Assembly (NCBI GenBank): GCA_016719885.1
Contig: JADJYF010000018.1
Span: 62,001-126,000, forward strand
Length of the DNA stretch: 64,000 bases
Origin: Pseudomonadota bacterium
GTDB taxonomy: Bacteria; Pseudomonadota; Gammaproteobacteria; Ga0077536
Direction of reading: 5' to 3'
The notes beneath the pieces are model-generated. The model saw nothing but the letters and a program-made list of their open reading frames with translations. It searched no databases and was not told the DNA's origin. Of the stretch, positions 52,716 through 61,480 are shown one piece after another (position 1 is the stretch's first letter; the number at the start of each line of letters is the position of its first letter). Position numbers and translations under genes: made by a program.

Positions 52716-53594
52716 ATCCCTAGCGCCAACGGCGTTACGCCGTCCACAGACCCACCAGCGGCGACCGCCCCACGCAGCGCGGCGCAGATTCGCGCGCATT
52801 ACGAGCTGGAGAAAGAACTCGCCGCGCGCCTGCGACAGGCGCCAAGCGAACAGCGCGCAGGACTTTATCGCGAACTCTACGATGAGTTGTTCCGGCGCGT
52901 ACCGGATCACAGCCAGTGGCGCGCCAAGGCCAGCGCCGACGTCGAGCGGCGCCACTGGCGCGAATTGAAACTGGTGCGCAACCACCTGGCGCGCGGCGCG
53001 ACATTTCTCGAACTTGGCGCCGGCGACTGCCAGTTCGCCCTCGCACTATGTGAGTGGGCAGGCAGCGTGGTGGCTGTCGACGTATCGACCGAGATCGTCG
53101 CGCACCTGTCGACACCATCCAATTTCGAACTGCGCCTGTGCGACGGCGTGAGTGTGCCGGTCGCGCCGCACAGCGTGGATGTCGTATACAGCAATCAACT
53201 CATCGAGCACCTGCATCCCGACGACGTGCGCGCGCAACTGCGCGCGGTGCATGCGGCGCTACGACCCGGCGGCGCTTACCTGTGCCTCACGCCCCACAGC
53301 TACACTGGACCGCACGACGTGTCGCGCGGCTTCGACGACGTCGCCAGCGGCTTTCACCTGCATGAGTACACCAGCGGCGAACTGTGTGCGTTGCTGCGCG
53401 AGTGCGGCTTCGTCGCGATCCGGCAACTGGTCGGCGCTCGGGGGCGCTATGTGCCGTTGCCGCCGTGGCTCGGCGGCGCCCTGGAGCGCCTGCTAGCACC
53501 ACTGCCGATGCAATGGCGAAGACGGCTCGGCGAGCTGCCGATCCTGCGCATGATGCTCCATCGCCTGATGGTCATCGCACGCACGCCTGCCTGA
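52716..53594 (+). CDS. SAM-dependent methyltransferase with non-standard start
   Basis: A class I methyltransferase of about 292 residues with the SAM-binding motif FLELGAGDCQFALALCEW, the acidic VVAVDVSTEI and the post-motif YSNQLIEHLHPDDV. The family opening, AQIRAHYELEKELAARLRQA followed by RELYDELFRRVPDHSQW, is encoded from about 52782. In frame between the stop TGA at 52677 and the TTG at 52887 there is no ATG, GTG or TTG. An ATC at 52716 sits 7 bases after GGAG (52705-52708), so it is the most likely start. A TTG at 52887 would lose this conserved part. It is flanked by genes on the other strand. Confidence 0.75.
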   Translation: MPSANGVTPSTDPPAATAPRSAAQIRAHYELEKELAARLRQAPSEQRAGLYRELYDELFRRVPDHSQWRAKASADVERRHWRELKLVRNHLARGATFLELGAGDCQFALALCEWAGSVVAVDVSTEIVAHLSTPSNFELRLCDGVSVPVAPHSVDVVYSNQLIEHLHPDDVRAQLRAVHAALRPGGAYLCLTPHSYTGPHDVSRGFDDVASGFHLHEYTSGELCALLRECGFVAIRQLVGARGRYVPLPPWLGGALERLLAPLPMQWRRRLGELPILRMMLHRLMVIARTPA

Positions 53595-53599
53595 CATGT

Positions 53600-54715
53600 T
53601 CACCCGTCGCCCACGGGGCGTGTCAACTCGGCGAGATGGCTTTCGAGGGCGGCGATGATCGCCGGCCAGGCATAGGCCTGCACATCGCTGCGCGCGCGTT
53701 GACGCAGTCGGGCGCGCAACTCGGCGTCTTCACTCACCGCCTGGATCGCCTGCGCCAAGGCGCGGCTGTCGCCAGGCTCGACCAGCAGGCCGTTTTCGCC
53801 GTCCCGTACCAGGTCGGGTATGCCGGCGTTGCGGCTGGCAATGACGACCAACCCCGCCGCCATCGCCTCCAGCAGTACGTTCGGCAGTCCTTCGTTACGC
53901 AGCGAGGGCAAAACCACGATGCCGGCTTGCGCCAGCCACGCGGGCACCTGCTCGGGCGCCGTTCGCCCCGCGAATTGAATACACGCAATACCTCGCGCCG
54001 CGGCTTGCAGTCGCTCGCGCTCCGGACCGTCGCCGACGATGGTCAAGCGCGCACCGGGACAACAACGCATCGCCTCGAGCAGATGGATGACGCCCTTGTC
54101 GGCGGCCAGACGACCGACGTAGAGCAACTCCGTGCGGTCGCCCGTCGCGGATGGCGCGGCGAGCTCGACGCCGTTGCCGATAACGCAGGATTTTGCCGCC
54201 ACGTCGGCGGCGAGCCGGGCATGGCCGGCACTGCGCAGCGCCGCCTGCATTTGCTCGCCGAGGCGCGCGGTCTGCACGGCGATGCGATCGGCCCGGCGAT
54301 AGACCCACGGCGCCAGCCAGCGTGCCTGTCGGCTGCCGACGAAATCGAATTCAACCTCGGAACGGATCCACACCAGCGTCGGTAGCGACCACCAGCGACC
54401 GGCGATGACCGCGATCAAGCCGTCGATGACGCTCTGGTAGGCAACGAGCACGTCGAGTGCATGGCGGCGCGCAGCCAATGCGCGCAGCGACCCGACCAGG
54501 TCGGCCACGAACCGCAGACCGCGGCGTCGCGCCGTGCAGCGTCTTACCACCAGGCAGCGTGGACGGTTCCGCAGTGACTCCGGCACGGTGGCGCTGCGGG
54601 TGAACAGCGTCACCTCGTGACGCTCGGCGAGACGTGCGGCGGCGCCCATGGCCTGGGTCTCGGCGCCTCCGAGCACCTCCGGAGGCAGGCCCGCGACGAG
54701 AATTCCAATTTTCAT
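53600..54715 (-). CDS. GT4-family glycosyltransferase
   Basis: A 371-residue GT-B enzyme. It begins MKIGILVAGLPPEVLGGAETQ, which is the acceptor-domain loop, and has LLYVGRLAADKGVIHLLEAM and LPSLRNEGLPNVLLEAMAAG in the donor half. It transfers a sugar to the growing glycan. The start at ATG 54715 is used; an upstream extension lacks family sequence. It stands alone on the minus strand, converging with the methyltransferase 5 bases away. Confidence 0.9.
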   Translation of the reverse strand: MKIGILVAGLPPEVLGGAETQAMGAAARLAERHEVTLFTRSATVPESLRNRPRCLVVRRCTARRRGLRFVADLVGSLRALAARRHALDVLVAYQSVIDGLIAVIAGRWWSLPTLVWIRSEVEFDFVGSRQARWLAPWVYRRADRIAVQTARLGEQMQAALRSAGHARLAADVAAKSCVIGNGVELAAPSATGDRTELLYVGRLAADKGVIHLLEAMRCCPGARLTIVGDGPERERLQAAARGIACIQFAGRTAPEQVPAWLAQAGIVVLPSLRNEGLPNVLLEAMAAGLVVIASRNAGIPDLVRDGENGLLVEPGDSRALAQAIQAVSEDAELRARLRQRARSDVQAYAWPAIIAALESHLAELTRPVGDG

Positions 54716-54849
54716 GAAGCTGCTGACTGGTTCACAATTATTAACGCCCGGATGACGGCCGGTCGTGCTGAAATCTTCAAACTTCAGGCCGCGCCTGATC
54801 GCGCGTGTTGGCAACTCCACGGCACTGACCAAGTATGGACGATAGCGCT

Positions 54850-55530
54850 ATGAGCAAGAAATCGGATGTTGCGCGGTCATGGCGCCTGTCGGCGCTCGCC
54901 GCCCTCTTCCTGTTCGCCGCCCCGTCGACCTTCGCCGCCCCGGTCGGCATCGGCTTCAAAGGCCTGCTCGAAGATGGCGGCAAGTTCCTTGGTTACATCA
55001 TCTACGGTGATCAGGACGTCGACAGCATCACCCCCGCCACCCCCACCGGCGTGGACGGCCGCGGACGTTACACGGGCGGCTTCTGGCAGGTCGACGTGAA
55101 GGGTGGCAGCACGACGGTCGACGCCAGCTTGAGCAATCTGAGCGGAGGGCGGGCGCCGGTGGAAACCGTGCAATCGGCCGCCTTGATCTCGTTGCTGACC
55201 CTCGGGCCGGAAAGCGGCGAACTACCGCGCCTGGAATTGTTGTTCGAGGCACGGCCCGATTACGACGCTGATGTGCAACCCACCGTGCTCGACATCGTCG
55301 ACTTTTATGCATCGTTCACCGACGGCTTGCACGTCGCCTTCAGCCGTTACCAGGACCGCTTCGGCGTATCGAGCAACGTGGTGGCTGACAGCATCGAGAT
55401 TTTTGACGCGACTCACCTGTTGCCCACGACCAGCGTTCCGCTGCCGGCGCCGCTGGCGCTGCTGGCCGCGGCGTGCGGCTTGCTCGCGCCCCTGGGCGCC
55501 CGCCGCAAGCCGGGCCGCGCGCACGCCTGA
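54850..55530 (+). CDS. Secreted PEP-CTERM-type (VPLPA) protein
   Basis: A 226-residue exported protein. Its signal peptide ends SLAALFLFAAPSTFAAP-like (residues 14-30), a beta-rich domain follows (GGFWQVDVKGGSTTVDASLS), and the C-terminus is SVPLPAPLALLAAACGLLAPLGARRKPGRAHA-type: motif, helix and basic tail. This is the sorting signal of exosortase substrates. No exosortase gene is in the window. An ATG at 54835 is possible, but the later one gives a basic N-terminus that suits a signal peptide. It precedes a glycosyltransferase gene on the same strand. Confidence 0.75.
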   Translation: MSKKSDVARSWRLSALAALFLFAAPSTFAAPVGIGFKGLLEDGGKFLGYIIYGDQDVDSITPATPTGVDGRGRYTGGFWQVDVKGGSTTVDASLSNLSGGRAPVETVQSAALISLLTLGPESGELPRLELLFEARPDYDADVQPTVLDIVDFYASFTDGLHVAFSRYQDRFGVSSNVVADSIEIFDATHLLPTTSVPLPAPLALLAAACGLLAPLGARRKPGRAHA

Positions 55531-55626
55531 ACGATACGGCGGCGCCGACGCACCGAGCCGAGCGACGGCAGTCCGTCACTCGCGCCACGCGCCTCGGCTT
55601 CGCAGCCCGCTCCACGCACTCATAGC

Positions 55627-56943
55627 ATGCGCCCCGCCGGCAAAACCACGCGGCTGCTGTGGGTCACCTACGATTTTCCGCCGCGCCAGGCGGCCGGCGC
55701 ATTTCGCCCGGTCAAGCTATACAAGTACCTCGACAAGTCCCGCCTCAGCATCGACTTCCTGACCAGCCGCGCCGAGTCCTTCGCCAGCGGCGAGCAGCTG
55801 CTGGAGGATCTCGAGCCCGCACCGACGGTGTGGCGCGCCGGTGGCCTGCCACTCGATCGCTTGTTCGAGAAACCGAAGCGCGTGCTGGCACGTGTGGGAC
55901 TGGCGCGCGCCGAGGGGCGCAGCCTGTGGGAACGCATTGCCTATCGCGTGGTATTGGCCTGCGCGTTTCCGGACAAGCACGCATGGTGGGGCCTGCGTGC
56001 GGCCGTACGCGCCGTGATGCTGCACGCGCGGCGACGCTTCGATGCGGTTTACACGACCTCCCATCCCGAAAGTGCTCATCTGCCAGGCCTGTTGCTCAAG
56101 CGCCTGGGAGTGCCGTGGATTGTCGATTACCGCTATGGCGGCCCGCTGTGGACGACCACGCTCACCGTCGGTCGCCGCTCGGTATGGGGTGCGGCCCGTG
56201 AGATAGCCTACCAGCGCCGGGTACTCGAGCGCGCCGATTTCGTCATCGTGCAAAGCGACACCATCCGCAACGATTTCATCGCCCGCTTCGGGCTCGCTCC
56301 CGAGCGCATCGTGGCGCTGCCCAATGGTTACGATGAAGAGGGCTTCCGCGAGTACGGCACACAACAAGCGCCGTTTGCGCGCGCGCCGGGCGAACTGCAT
56401 CTGTTGCATGTGGGCGGCGACTGGTACCCCGACGCCGGGCACGTCGCCAACCTGCTCGATCTATGCCGACGACTGGCGGCCGACATCGGCGCGGACGTGG
56501 TAATACACGCGGTAGGTGTCGATATCCTGCGCGATGACCTGCCGCCGCCCGGCAGTGGCTGCCGTTACGTTCATCACGGCCACCGCCCGCACCGCGAGGT
56601 GATTGGCTATCTCGCGGCCTGCGACGCCTTCATTCTCTCGACCATGGCCGACACCGACAGCGGCCGCTCGATCACCGGTTTTCTACCCGCCAAGCTGTGG
56701 GAATACCTGCGCGCTGGCAAGGCCATCCTGTGGATGGGCCCGCAGGATGACGCCTGGCGTTACGCCGAGGAGTGTGGCGCGGTAATCTACCTGGGCTCGC
56801 TCGGCAGTCCGCGCGTGTTGCCGGCAACCGAGGTCCGCGCGGCGATCGCGGCGGGCGCTCGCAATCAGCAACGAGCCCATGAGCATGATTGGCGCTCGCG
56901 CGCGGCGGCGTTCGATGACATCGTGGCGCGGGTGTTGTTTTGA
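55627..56943 (+). CDS. GT-B glycosyltransferase (GT4-like)
   Basis: A 438-residue protein. The acceptor half starts RLLWVTYDFPPRQAAGAFRPVKLYKYL, the opening common in sugar transferases of EPS loci; VVDYRYGG-type and FVIVQSDTIRNDF segments follow, and the donor half has LPNGYDEEGF, LLHVGGDWYPDAG and LPAKLWEYLRAGKAILW. It likely adds a sugar to the surface polymer. The start is the ATG at 55627 with no clear ribosome site. It is 28 bases upstream of the second lyase-like gene. Confidence 0.86.
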   Translation: MRPAGKTTRLLWVTYDFPPRQAAGAFRPVKLYKYLDKSRLSIDFLTSRAESFASGEQLLEDLEPAPTVWRAGGLPLDRLFEKPKRVLARVGLARAEGRSLWERIAYRVVLACAFPDKHAWWGLRAAVRAVMLHARRRFDAVYTTSHPESAHLPGLLLKRLGVPWIVDYRYGGPLWTTTLTVGRRSVWGAAREIAYQRRVLERADFVIVQSDTIRNDFIARFGLAPERIVALPNGYDEEGFREYGTQQAPFARAPGELHLLHVGGDWYPDAGHVANLLDLCRRLAADIGADVVIHAVGVDILRDDLPPPGSGCRYVHHGHRPHREVIGYLAACDAFILSTMADTDSGRSITGFLPAKLWEYLRAGKAILWMGPQDDAWRYAEECGAVIYLGSLGSPRVLPATEVRAAIAAGARNQQRAHEHDWRSRAAAFDDIVARVLF

Positions 56944-56971
56944 TGCACGGGCATTGCCCCGGAGGACTGCC

Positions 56972-58381
56972 ATGCTCGACACATCACCGCCGCTGTCCGC
57001 GAGCCTTGCCACGGGTGCGCGCCTGACAATGCTGCTGTGCATGGCGCTGCTCGGGGCGACGCCGGTGCAGGCGGACTCGAGCAACGCGGGCACCGAAGCG
57101 GCGCTGCCGGTGTTCCCTGGCGCGGTGGGATTCGGCACCCATACGCGCGCCGGCCGCGGCGGGCGCGTGATCGCCGTGACCTCGCTCGCCAACGATGGCC
57201 CCGGCACTCTGCGCGCCGCACTCGAAGCCAGCGGTCCACGCATCGTGGTGTTCAGGGTCGGCGGCGTGATCACCTTGACCGACAAGCTGTATATCCGCTC
57301 GCCTTTCGTCACGGTCGCCGGCCAGACGGCGCCGGGGGACGGCATTACCTTGCGCAACTTCGGCCTGGTCATCGTCACCAACGATGTGCTGATTCGCCAC
57401 CTGCGTATCCGACCGGGGGATGAAGGCGATATCGACGCCTCGGCCAATGACGCCGTCGAGATCCTGGGCAATCGCGACAACGATGATGTCAGCGGCGCCT
57501 ATAACGTGGTGCTCGACCATGTATCGTTGAGCTGGGCAGAGGACGAAGTGGTCAGCACCTGGTTTGGCGCGCATGACATCACGCTGTCGTGGTCCATCGT
57601 CAGCGAAGGCTTGAACCGCTCGCGCCATCACAAGGGCGAGCACAGCAGCGGCATGGTGATTGGCTATTACTCCGAGCGGGTCTCGGTCCACCACAACCTG
57701 TTCGCGCACAACCATTCGCGTAACCCGCTGTACAAGTTCGGCGGCCTGCACGAGTTCACCGACAACGTGGTTTACAACTGGGGGGCGCTCTCGACCGACA
57801 TCCTGGAAGGTGGGCCGGTCGCACGCATCAATGTTCTACGCAATACCTACCTGCCGGGGCCGGCCACCACCTTGCGCCAGGAAATGCTGATCGAAACGCG
57901 CGACGAAGAATACGCGCCCAAGGTTCATGTCGCGGCGAATGTCGGCCCCAACCTGCCGGCGCCCGATGAACGCCCGTGGGACGGCATGTTCGCCAACTTC
58001 TCACGGCAGGTGGCCGCCGCGCACTACCGGGCCATCGAGCCCCATGCCACGCCGCTGCTCGACGCCGCGACCCATGCCGATGCCGGGCCGGTATTGACGG
58101 ACGCCGGCGCCTCGCTGCCACGACGTGATGCGATCGACGCACGCATCATCGAGGACGTGAAGCAACAACGTGGCCGCATCATCGACTCACCGCGCCAGGT
58201 TGGAGGATATGCCAGCGTACAGCCGGCCGCCGCCGAGCCCGATGGCGATGACGATGGCATGCCGGACGCATGGGAAACCGCCCATGGGCTGGCGCCCGCC
58301 GACGCGTCCGATGGAAACGGCGACCGCGATGGCGATGGCTACACCAATGTCGAGGAATACCTGAACGCGTCGTCGCCGTGA
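56972..58381 (+). CDS. Secreted pectate-lyase-like right-handed beta-helix protein
   Basis: A 469-residue exported protein. The signal peptide is near 18-35 (LLCMALLGATPVQA). The lyase beta helix is marked by FPGAVGFGTHTRAGRGG, SGPRIVVFRVGGVITL, NDAVEILGNRDN and VVLDHVSLSWAEDEV. A calcium-binding tail contains DGDDDGMPDAWE and DRDGDGYTNVEEYLN. It lacks the N-terminal domain of its paralogue at 50602. It starts with GGAGG about 7 bases upstream of ATG 56972. It converges with the minus-strand oxidoreductase 7 bases away. Confidence 0.88.
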   Translation: MLDTSPPLSASLATGARLTMLLCMALLGATPVQADSSNAGTEAALPVFPGAVGFGTHTRAGRGGRVIAVTSLANDGPGTLRAALEASGPRIVVFRVGGVITLTDKLYIRSPFVTVAGQTAPGDGITLRNFGLVIVTNDVLIRHLRIRPGDEGDIDASANDAVEILGNRDNDDVSGAYNVVLDHVSLSWAEDEVVSTWFGAHDITLSWSIVSEGLNRSRHHKGEHSSGMVIGYYSERVSVHHNLFAHNHSRNPLYKFGGLHEFTDNVVYNWGALSTDILEGGPVARINVLRNTYLPGPATTLRQEMLIETRDEEYAPKVHVAANVGPNLPAPDERPWDGMFANFSRQVAAAHYRAIEPHATPLLDAATHADAGPVLTDAGASLPRRDAIDARIIEDVKQQRGRIIDSPRQVGGYASVQPAAAEPDGDDDGMPDAWETAHGLAPADASDGNGDRDGDGYTNVEEYLNASSP

Positions 58382-58388
58382 GCGTCGC

Positions 58389-59180
58389 TCACCAGGCGAG
58401 CGTCTCGAGCACGGCATTCTGTCTGCTCGTGCTTTCGATGAGGCGTGCGGCGCGGCGCAGCAGGTCAGGCGCCGCCACGGCCGTCGGCCACACCGAACGG
58501 GCGTCAAGGGCGCGCGTGAATACCCGCGCGCCCTTGACGTGAACGTCTCGATAGAAATCCACGGTAAGCGCCTCTGACGGCGCGCCGCCCAGGTGCAAAC
58601 GTCCCCAGCGCGGCAGGGCCTGGAACAAGATATCGGCGACCAGCGCACTGCCACTCACGTCGATGGCCGCGAATCCCGGTTTGTCCTGCTGGAGACTTTG
58701 AATGCGGCTGTGCGCCTCGCGCGGGTCGTGCGGCGACACCCATTCGCCACCGGCGAACCTCGGTGCGGCCGCCGCCAGGGTTACGACCGGCAGCGCGCCA
58801 TGCCAATGCGCGGTGAGGGCAAGCAGCGCGGCAAACGGCGTGTCACCACTCACCACCGCCACCTCGCCGAGTTCGAGTTGCAAATCCTGCCAGGCGCCGA
58901 GCGCGGCCAGCAGCGGCGGCAGGGCCAGGGCCGCACCATCATCAAGATGCTCGGGCGGCGACAGGCAGTCCGCGGCAGCGACGCTGACAACCTGCCCTGG
59001 GGTGGCCTGTGCGACATCGCCGAGCGCCAGCACCCGCATGCCTGGCCGCCACTCGCTCGCGCCGTGCGCATCGACCACGCGCGCCAACGCGTAGTCACCA
59101 AAGCCGCTGGTCGCGCGGCACCGGCGCATCGTCTCCACGGGCGTGACGCGCACAGCAAGCGGCGCGCGACTGTCAGTCAT
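58389..59180 (-). CDS. MDR-family oxidoreductase-like protein (degenerate)
   Basis: A 263-residue protein. It has a GroES-like start (TDSRAPLAVRVTPVE with GFGDYALARVVDAHG) and the DGAALALPPLLAALGAWQDL segment of zinc-independent alcohol dehydrogenase-like proteins. The nucleotide-binding loop is degenerate (VAVVSGDTPFAALLAL instead of GxGxxG), so catalysis with NAD(P) may be lost. It overlaps the bi-domain oxidoreductase gene by 8 bases. The start used is ATG 59180; a longer frame has no matching sequence. It may act as a partner of the larger enzyme. Confidence 0.65.
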   Translation of the reverse strand: MTDSRAPLAVRVTPVETMRRCRATSGFGDYALARVVDAHGASEWRPGMRVLALGDVAQATPGQVVSVAAADCLSPPEHLDDGAALALPPLLAALGAWQDLQLELGEVAVVSGDTPFAALLALTAHWHGALPVVTLAAAAPRFAGGEWVSPHDPREAHSRIQSLQQDKPGFAAIDVSGSALVADILFQALPRWGRLHLGGAPSEALTVDFYRDVHVKGARVFTRALDARSVWPTAVAAPDLLRRAARLIESTSRQNAVLETLAW

Positions 59181-61413
59181 GGGGATAGCGCGGCACCGGC
59201 AGCGCGCGCTGTTCGTCCATCGCACGCAGCACCGTGGTGATGAACGCGAGGTTGTCCCAGCCGTCCTGGGGAGTGATGGGCGGCGGCGCACCGGCGCGTA
59301 CCGCCTGCGCAAAGCCTCGCACCCATTCACCGGTCCAGTTGACGGTCGGAAACTTGGTCAGCCGATGCCAGCGCCCGGGTTTGCGCCCGTCGATCACACG
59401 GCTCGAATAGACGTGCAGATCGTCGCCGTCCAGGCGCAGCGAACCATGCGTTCCCCAGATGCGGTCCTCGGCGACATTTCCGCCGCGGCGAATGGTGGTG
59501 CCGCAGATCGTGCCGATCGCGCCGTTGTCCATGCGACAACTGATACTGACGCTGTCCTCCACTTCGGTCGGCGAGCCGAGGGTCGCGTACTCGGCATAGG
59601 TTCTCGCCGCCTTGAGACCGGTGATGAAGTAGACGTAGTCGATGACGTGGCACAGGTTCATGAACAGAAAGCCGGCGCCGGCCTTTTCGCGGCTGGTGCG
59701 CCAGTCGTCGGGCGAATTGCTGCGCGCGCCGTACCAGTAACCGAACTCGCGATAGGAATGGGTGCTGAGTTCGATGCCGGTGATGTCACCCAGTGCGCCC
59801 TTCGCCACCAGTTCGCGCGCGGCACGAATGCGCGGCAGGTAGCGGAAACTGAAATTGACCGTGAGCGCGACGCCATGCTCGCGGCAGGCGGTGACGATGG
59901 CGTCGGCCTCCTCCATGGTGTTGGCGAAAGGCTTTTCCAACATCACGTGCTTGCCGGCGGCGGCCGCGGCCAGCGTCATGTCGCGATGAAGATGGTGCGG
60001 CACCGACAACAGCACCGCTTCCACGGACGGGTCGGCCAAGGCCTGCTCATAGCTGGCATAGGCCTGCGCGGAGACGCCGCTCGCCACCTCCTGGGCGACG
60101 CGCGGATTGGCGTCGAAAACGCCGACGATGCGGGCTTCGGCCATGCGCGCGGCGGACCGGGCATTGTGACTGCCGATCGCGCCTGCACCCACAATCGCTA
60201 TCTTCAGGGGCTCCATGTTGCTGACCTCGATGATGGGCGTGGCCGGTACCACCGGCGGTGCAGGCCGAGAGCGCTGGCGCCAGTCGAATACAATTCCGAC
60301 CGGCTTGCTCTTGCCGTGCACCAGTTCATCGTAAAACGTGTTGCAAGCGGCCGGCTCCCACCGTGCGGTGATGAGATCGGCGACCTTCAGGCGTTCGCGC
60401 GCCATGAGTTGCATCATCAGCCGGTATTCCTGGGCGAGTGTCCAACGACGCGGGCTGCCGTCGTCGAATGGCAGGAGGCTGACATGCGCTCCGACTATCG
60501 TCACGCGCTGACGGCGGGCGAGTTCGAGCCAGGCGTGATCCAGCGAGCGCGTGCTGCCGACCACGATCACGCGCGCTCCGGGCGCCGCGCAGCGCAATGC
60601 GGTGGTCATGGAGTCGGCGGTACCGGCGATCTCGATCACGACATCGGCACCGATGTCGGCCAGCGCCTGCACGCCGTCGCTGAGCGCCACGTAGCGGTCG
60701 GCGGCGCCCGCGGCGAGCGCATGGGACTGGCGCGAGCGTCCAGCGCCGACAGCGATGATTTCGGCCGGTGACAGCAGCCGTGCGAGGCGGTTGCTGAGTT
60801 GCCCGAGCAGACCCTGGCCGACCACCGCCACGCGCTCGCCCGGCAGGATCGCGGCCTTGCGTATCCCAAGTTGCGCGATCAGCACCATGCCGATGAAGGC
60901 CGCATCCTCGTCACTGACCGCCGTGGGCACCGGCGTCAGCATGTCTGCCTGCATGTTGACCGCCGCCATGTGCGGCAGCCCGCCGGCGACCCGCTCGCCG
61001 ACCCGGAACGCCGTCACTCCCGCGCCCAGCGCGCGCACCACGCCAACGCCGGAATAGCCGGGCTGACTGGGAAAGCGACGCCGTGTGCCGGGCAGGCCGA
61101 TGAGCACATTACGCTCGGTACCCGGGCTGACCACCGTCAACAGGTTGTCGACCAGCACCTGCCCTGGCGCGGGCCCCAGGAACTCGAACGGTTCGAGAAA
61201 GGCGATTTCGAAATCCAGGAACGTAATACGCTCGCTGGCGACCAGCGGCCGTTGACGCAACAAGGATTCGGCGCGCAGGCGGGTGCCGTGGTAGGCGCGT
61301 TTCAGGGGCGGACGCTTTTCCTCAGGCACCCTGAGGTAGAGACGACGAAGATGCTCTTCCAGACTGGCCACGTCCGAGGGTGCTCGTTGTTGTGCGTTGA
61401 CCGGCTTGTGCAT
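59173..61413 (-). CDS. Bi-domain oxidoreductase: alcohol-dehydrogenase-like plus Gfo/Idh/MocA
   Basis: A 746-residue fusion. Residues 1-380 form an MDR domain with the nucleotide loop VAVVGQGLLGQLSNRLARL. Residues 400-746 form a Gfo/Idh/MocA domain starting LKIAIVGAGAIGSHNARSAARM with the catalytic EKPFANT segment. Such bi-domain enzymes are found in polysaccharide loci, where they probably oxidise and rearrange nucleotide sugars. The substrate is unknown. The gene overlaps the smaller MDR gene downstream. It diverges from the GT39 gene. Confidence 0.88.
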   Translation of the reverse strand: MHKPVNAQQRAPSDVASLEEHLRRLYLRVPEEKRPPLKRAYHGTRLRAESLLRQRPLVASERITFLDFEIAFLEPFEFLGPAPGQVLVDNLLTVVSPGTERNVLIGLPGTRRRFPSQPGYSGVGVVRALGAGVTAFRVGERVAGGLPHMAAVNMQADMLTPVPTAVSDEDAAFIGMVLIAQLGIRKAAILPGERVAVVGQGLLGQLSNRLARLLSPAEIIAVGAGRSRQSHALAAGAADRYVALSDGVQALADIGADVVIEIAGTADSMTTALRCAAPGARVIVVGSTRSLDHAWLELARRQRVTIVGAHVSLLPFDDGSPRRWTLAQEYRLMMQLMARERLKVADLITARWEPAACNTFYDELVHGKSKPVGIVFDWRQRSRPAPPVVPATPIIEVSNMEPLKIAIVGAGAIGSHNARSAARMAEARIVGVFDANPRVAQEVASGVSAQAYASYEQALADPSVEAVLLSVPHHLHRDMTLAAAAAGKHVMLEKPFANTMEEADAIVTACREHGVALTVNFSFRYLPRIRAARELVAKGALGDITGIELSTHSYREFGYWYGARSNSPDDWRTSREKAGAGFLFMNLCHVIDYVYFITGLKAARTYAEYATLGSPTEVEDSVSISCRMDNGAIGTICGTTIRRGGNVAEDRIWGTHGSLRLDGDDLHVYSSRVIDGRKPGRWHRLTKFPTVNWTGEWVRGFAQAVRAGAPPPITPQDGWDNLAFITTVLRAMDEQRALPVPRYPHD

Positions 61414-61468
61414 CTCGGCGGCAAGATGCGCGGCGCGCGGCCCGCGCGGTAGCGCGGACCACCTTTGT

Positions 61469-61474
61469 TAGAAT
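61469..61474 (+). promoter_or_regulatory. Possible -10 box ahead of the GT39 gene
   Basis: TAGAAT at 61469-61474 is close to the sigma-70 -10 consensus, but only 6 bases remain before ATG 61481, so a leaderless or nearly leaderless transcript is implied. No -35 hexamer is convincing. Confidence 0.3.
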
Positions 61475-61480
61475 GCCGCG

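Noticed and set aside
52696..52968. 90-residue frame from a GTG at 52696, near the methyltransferase
   Set aside because: It has no family sequence and is out of frame with the conserved methyltransferase N-terminus.
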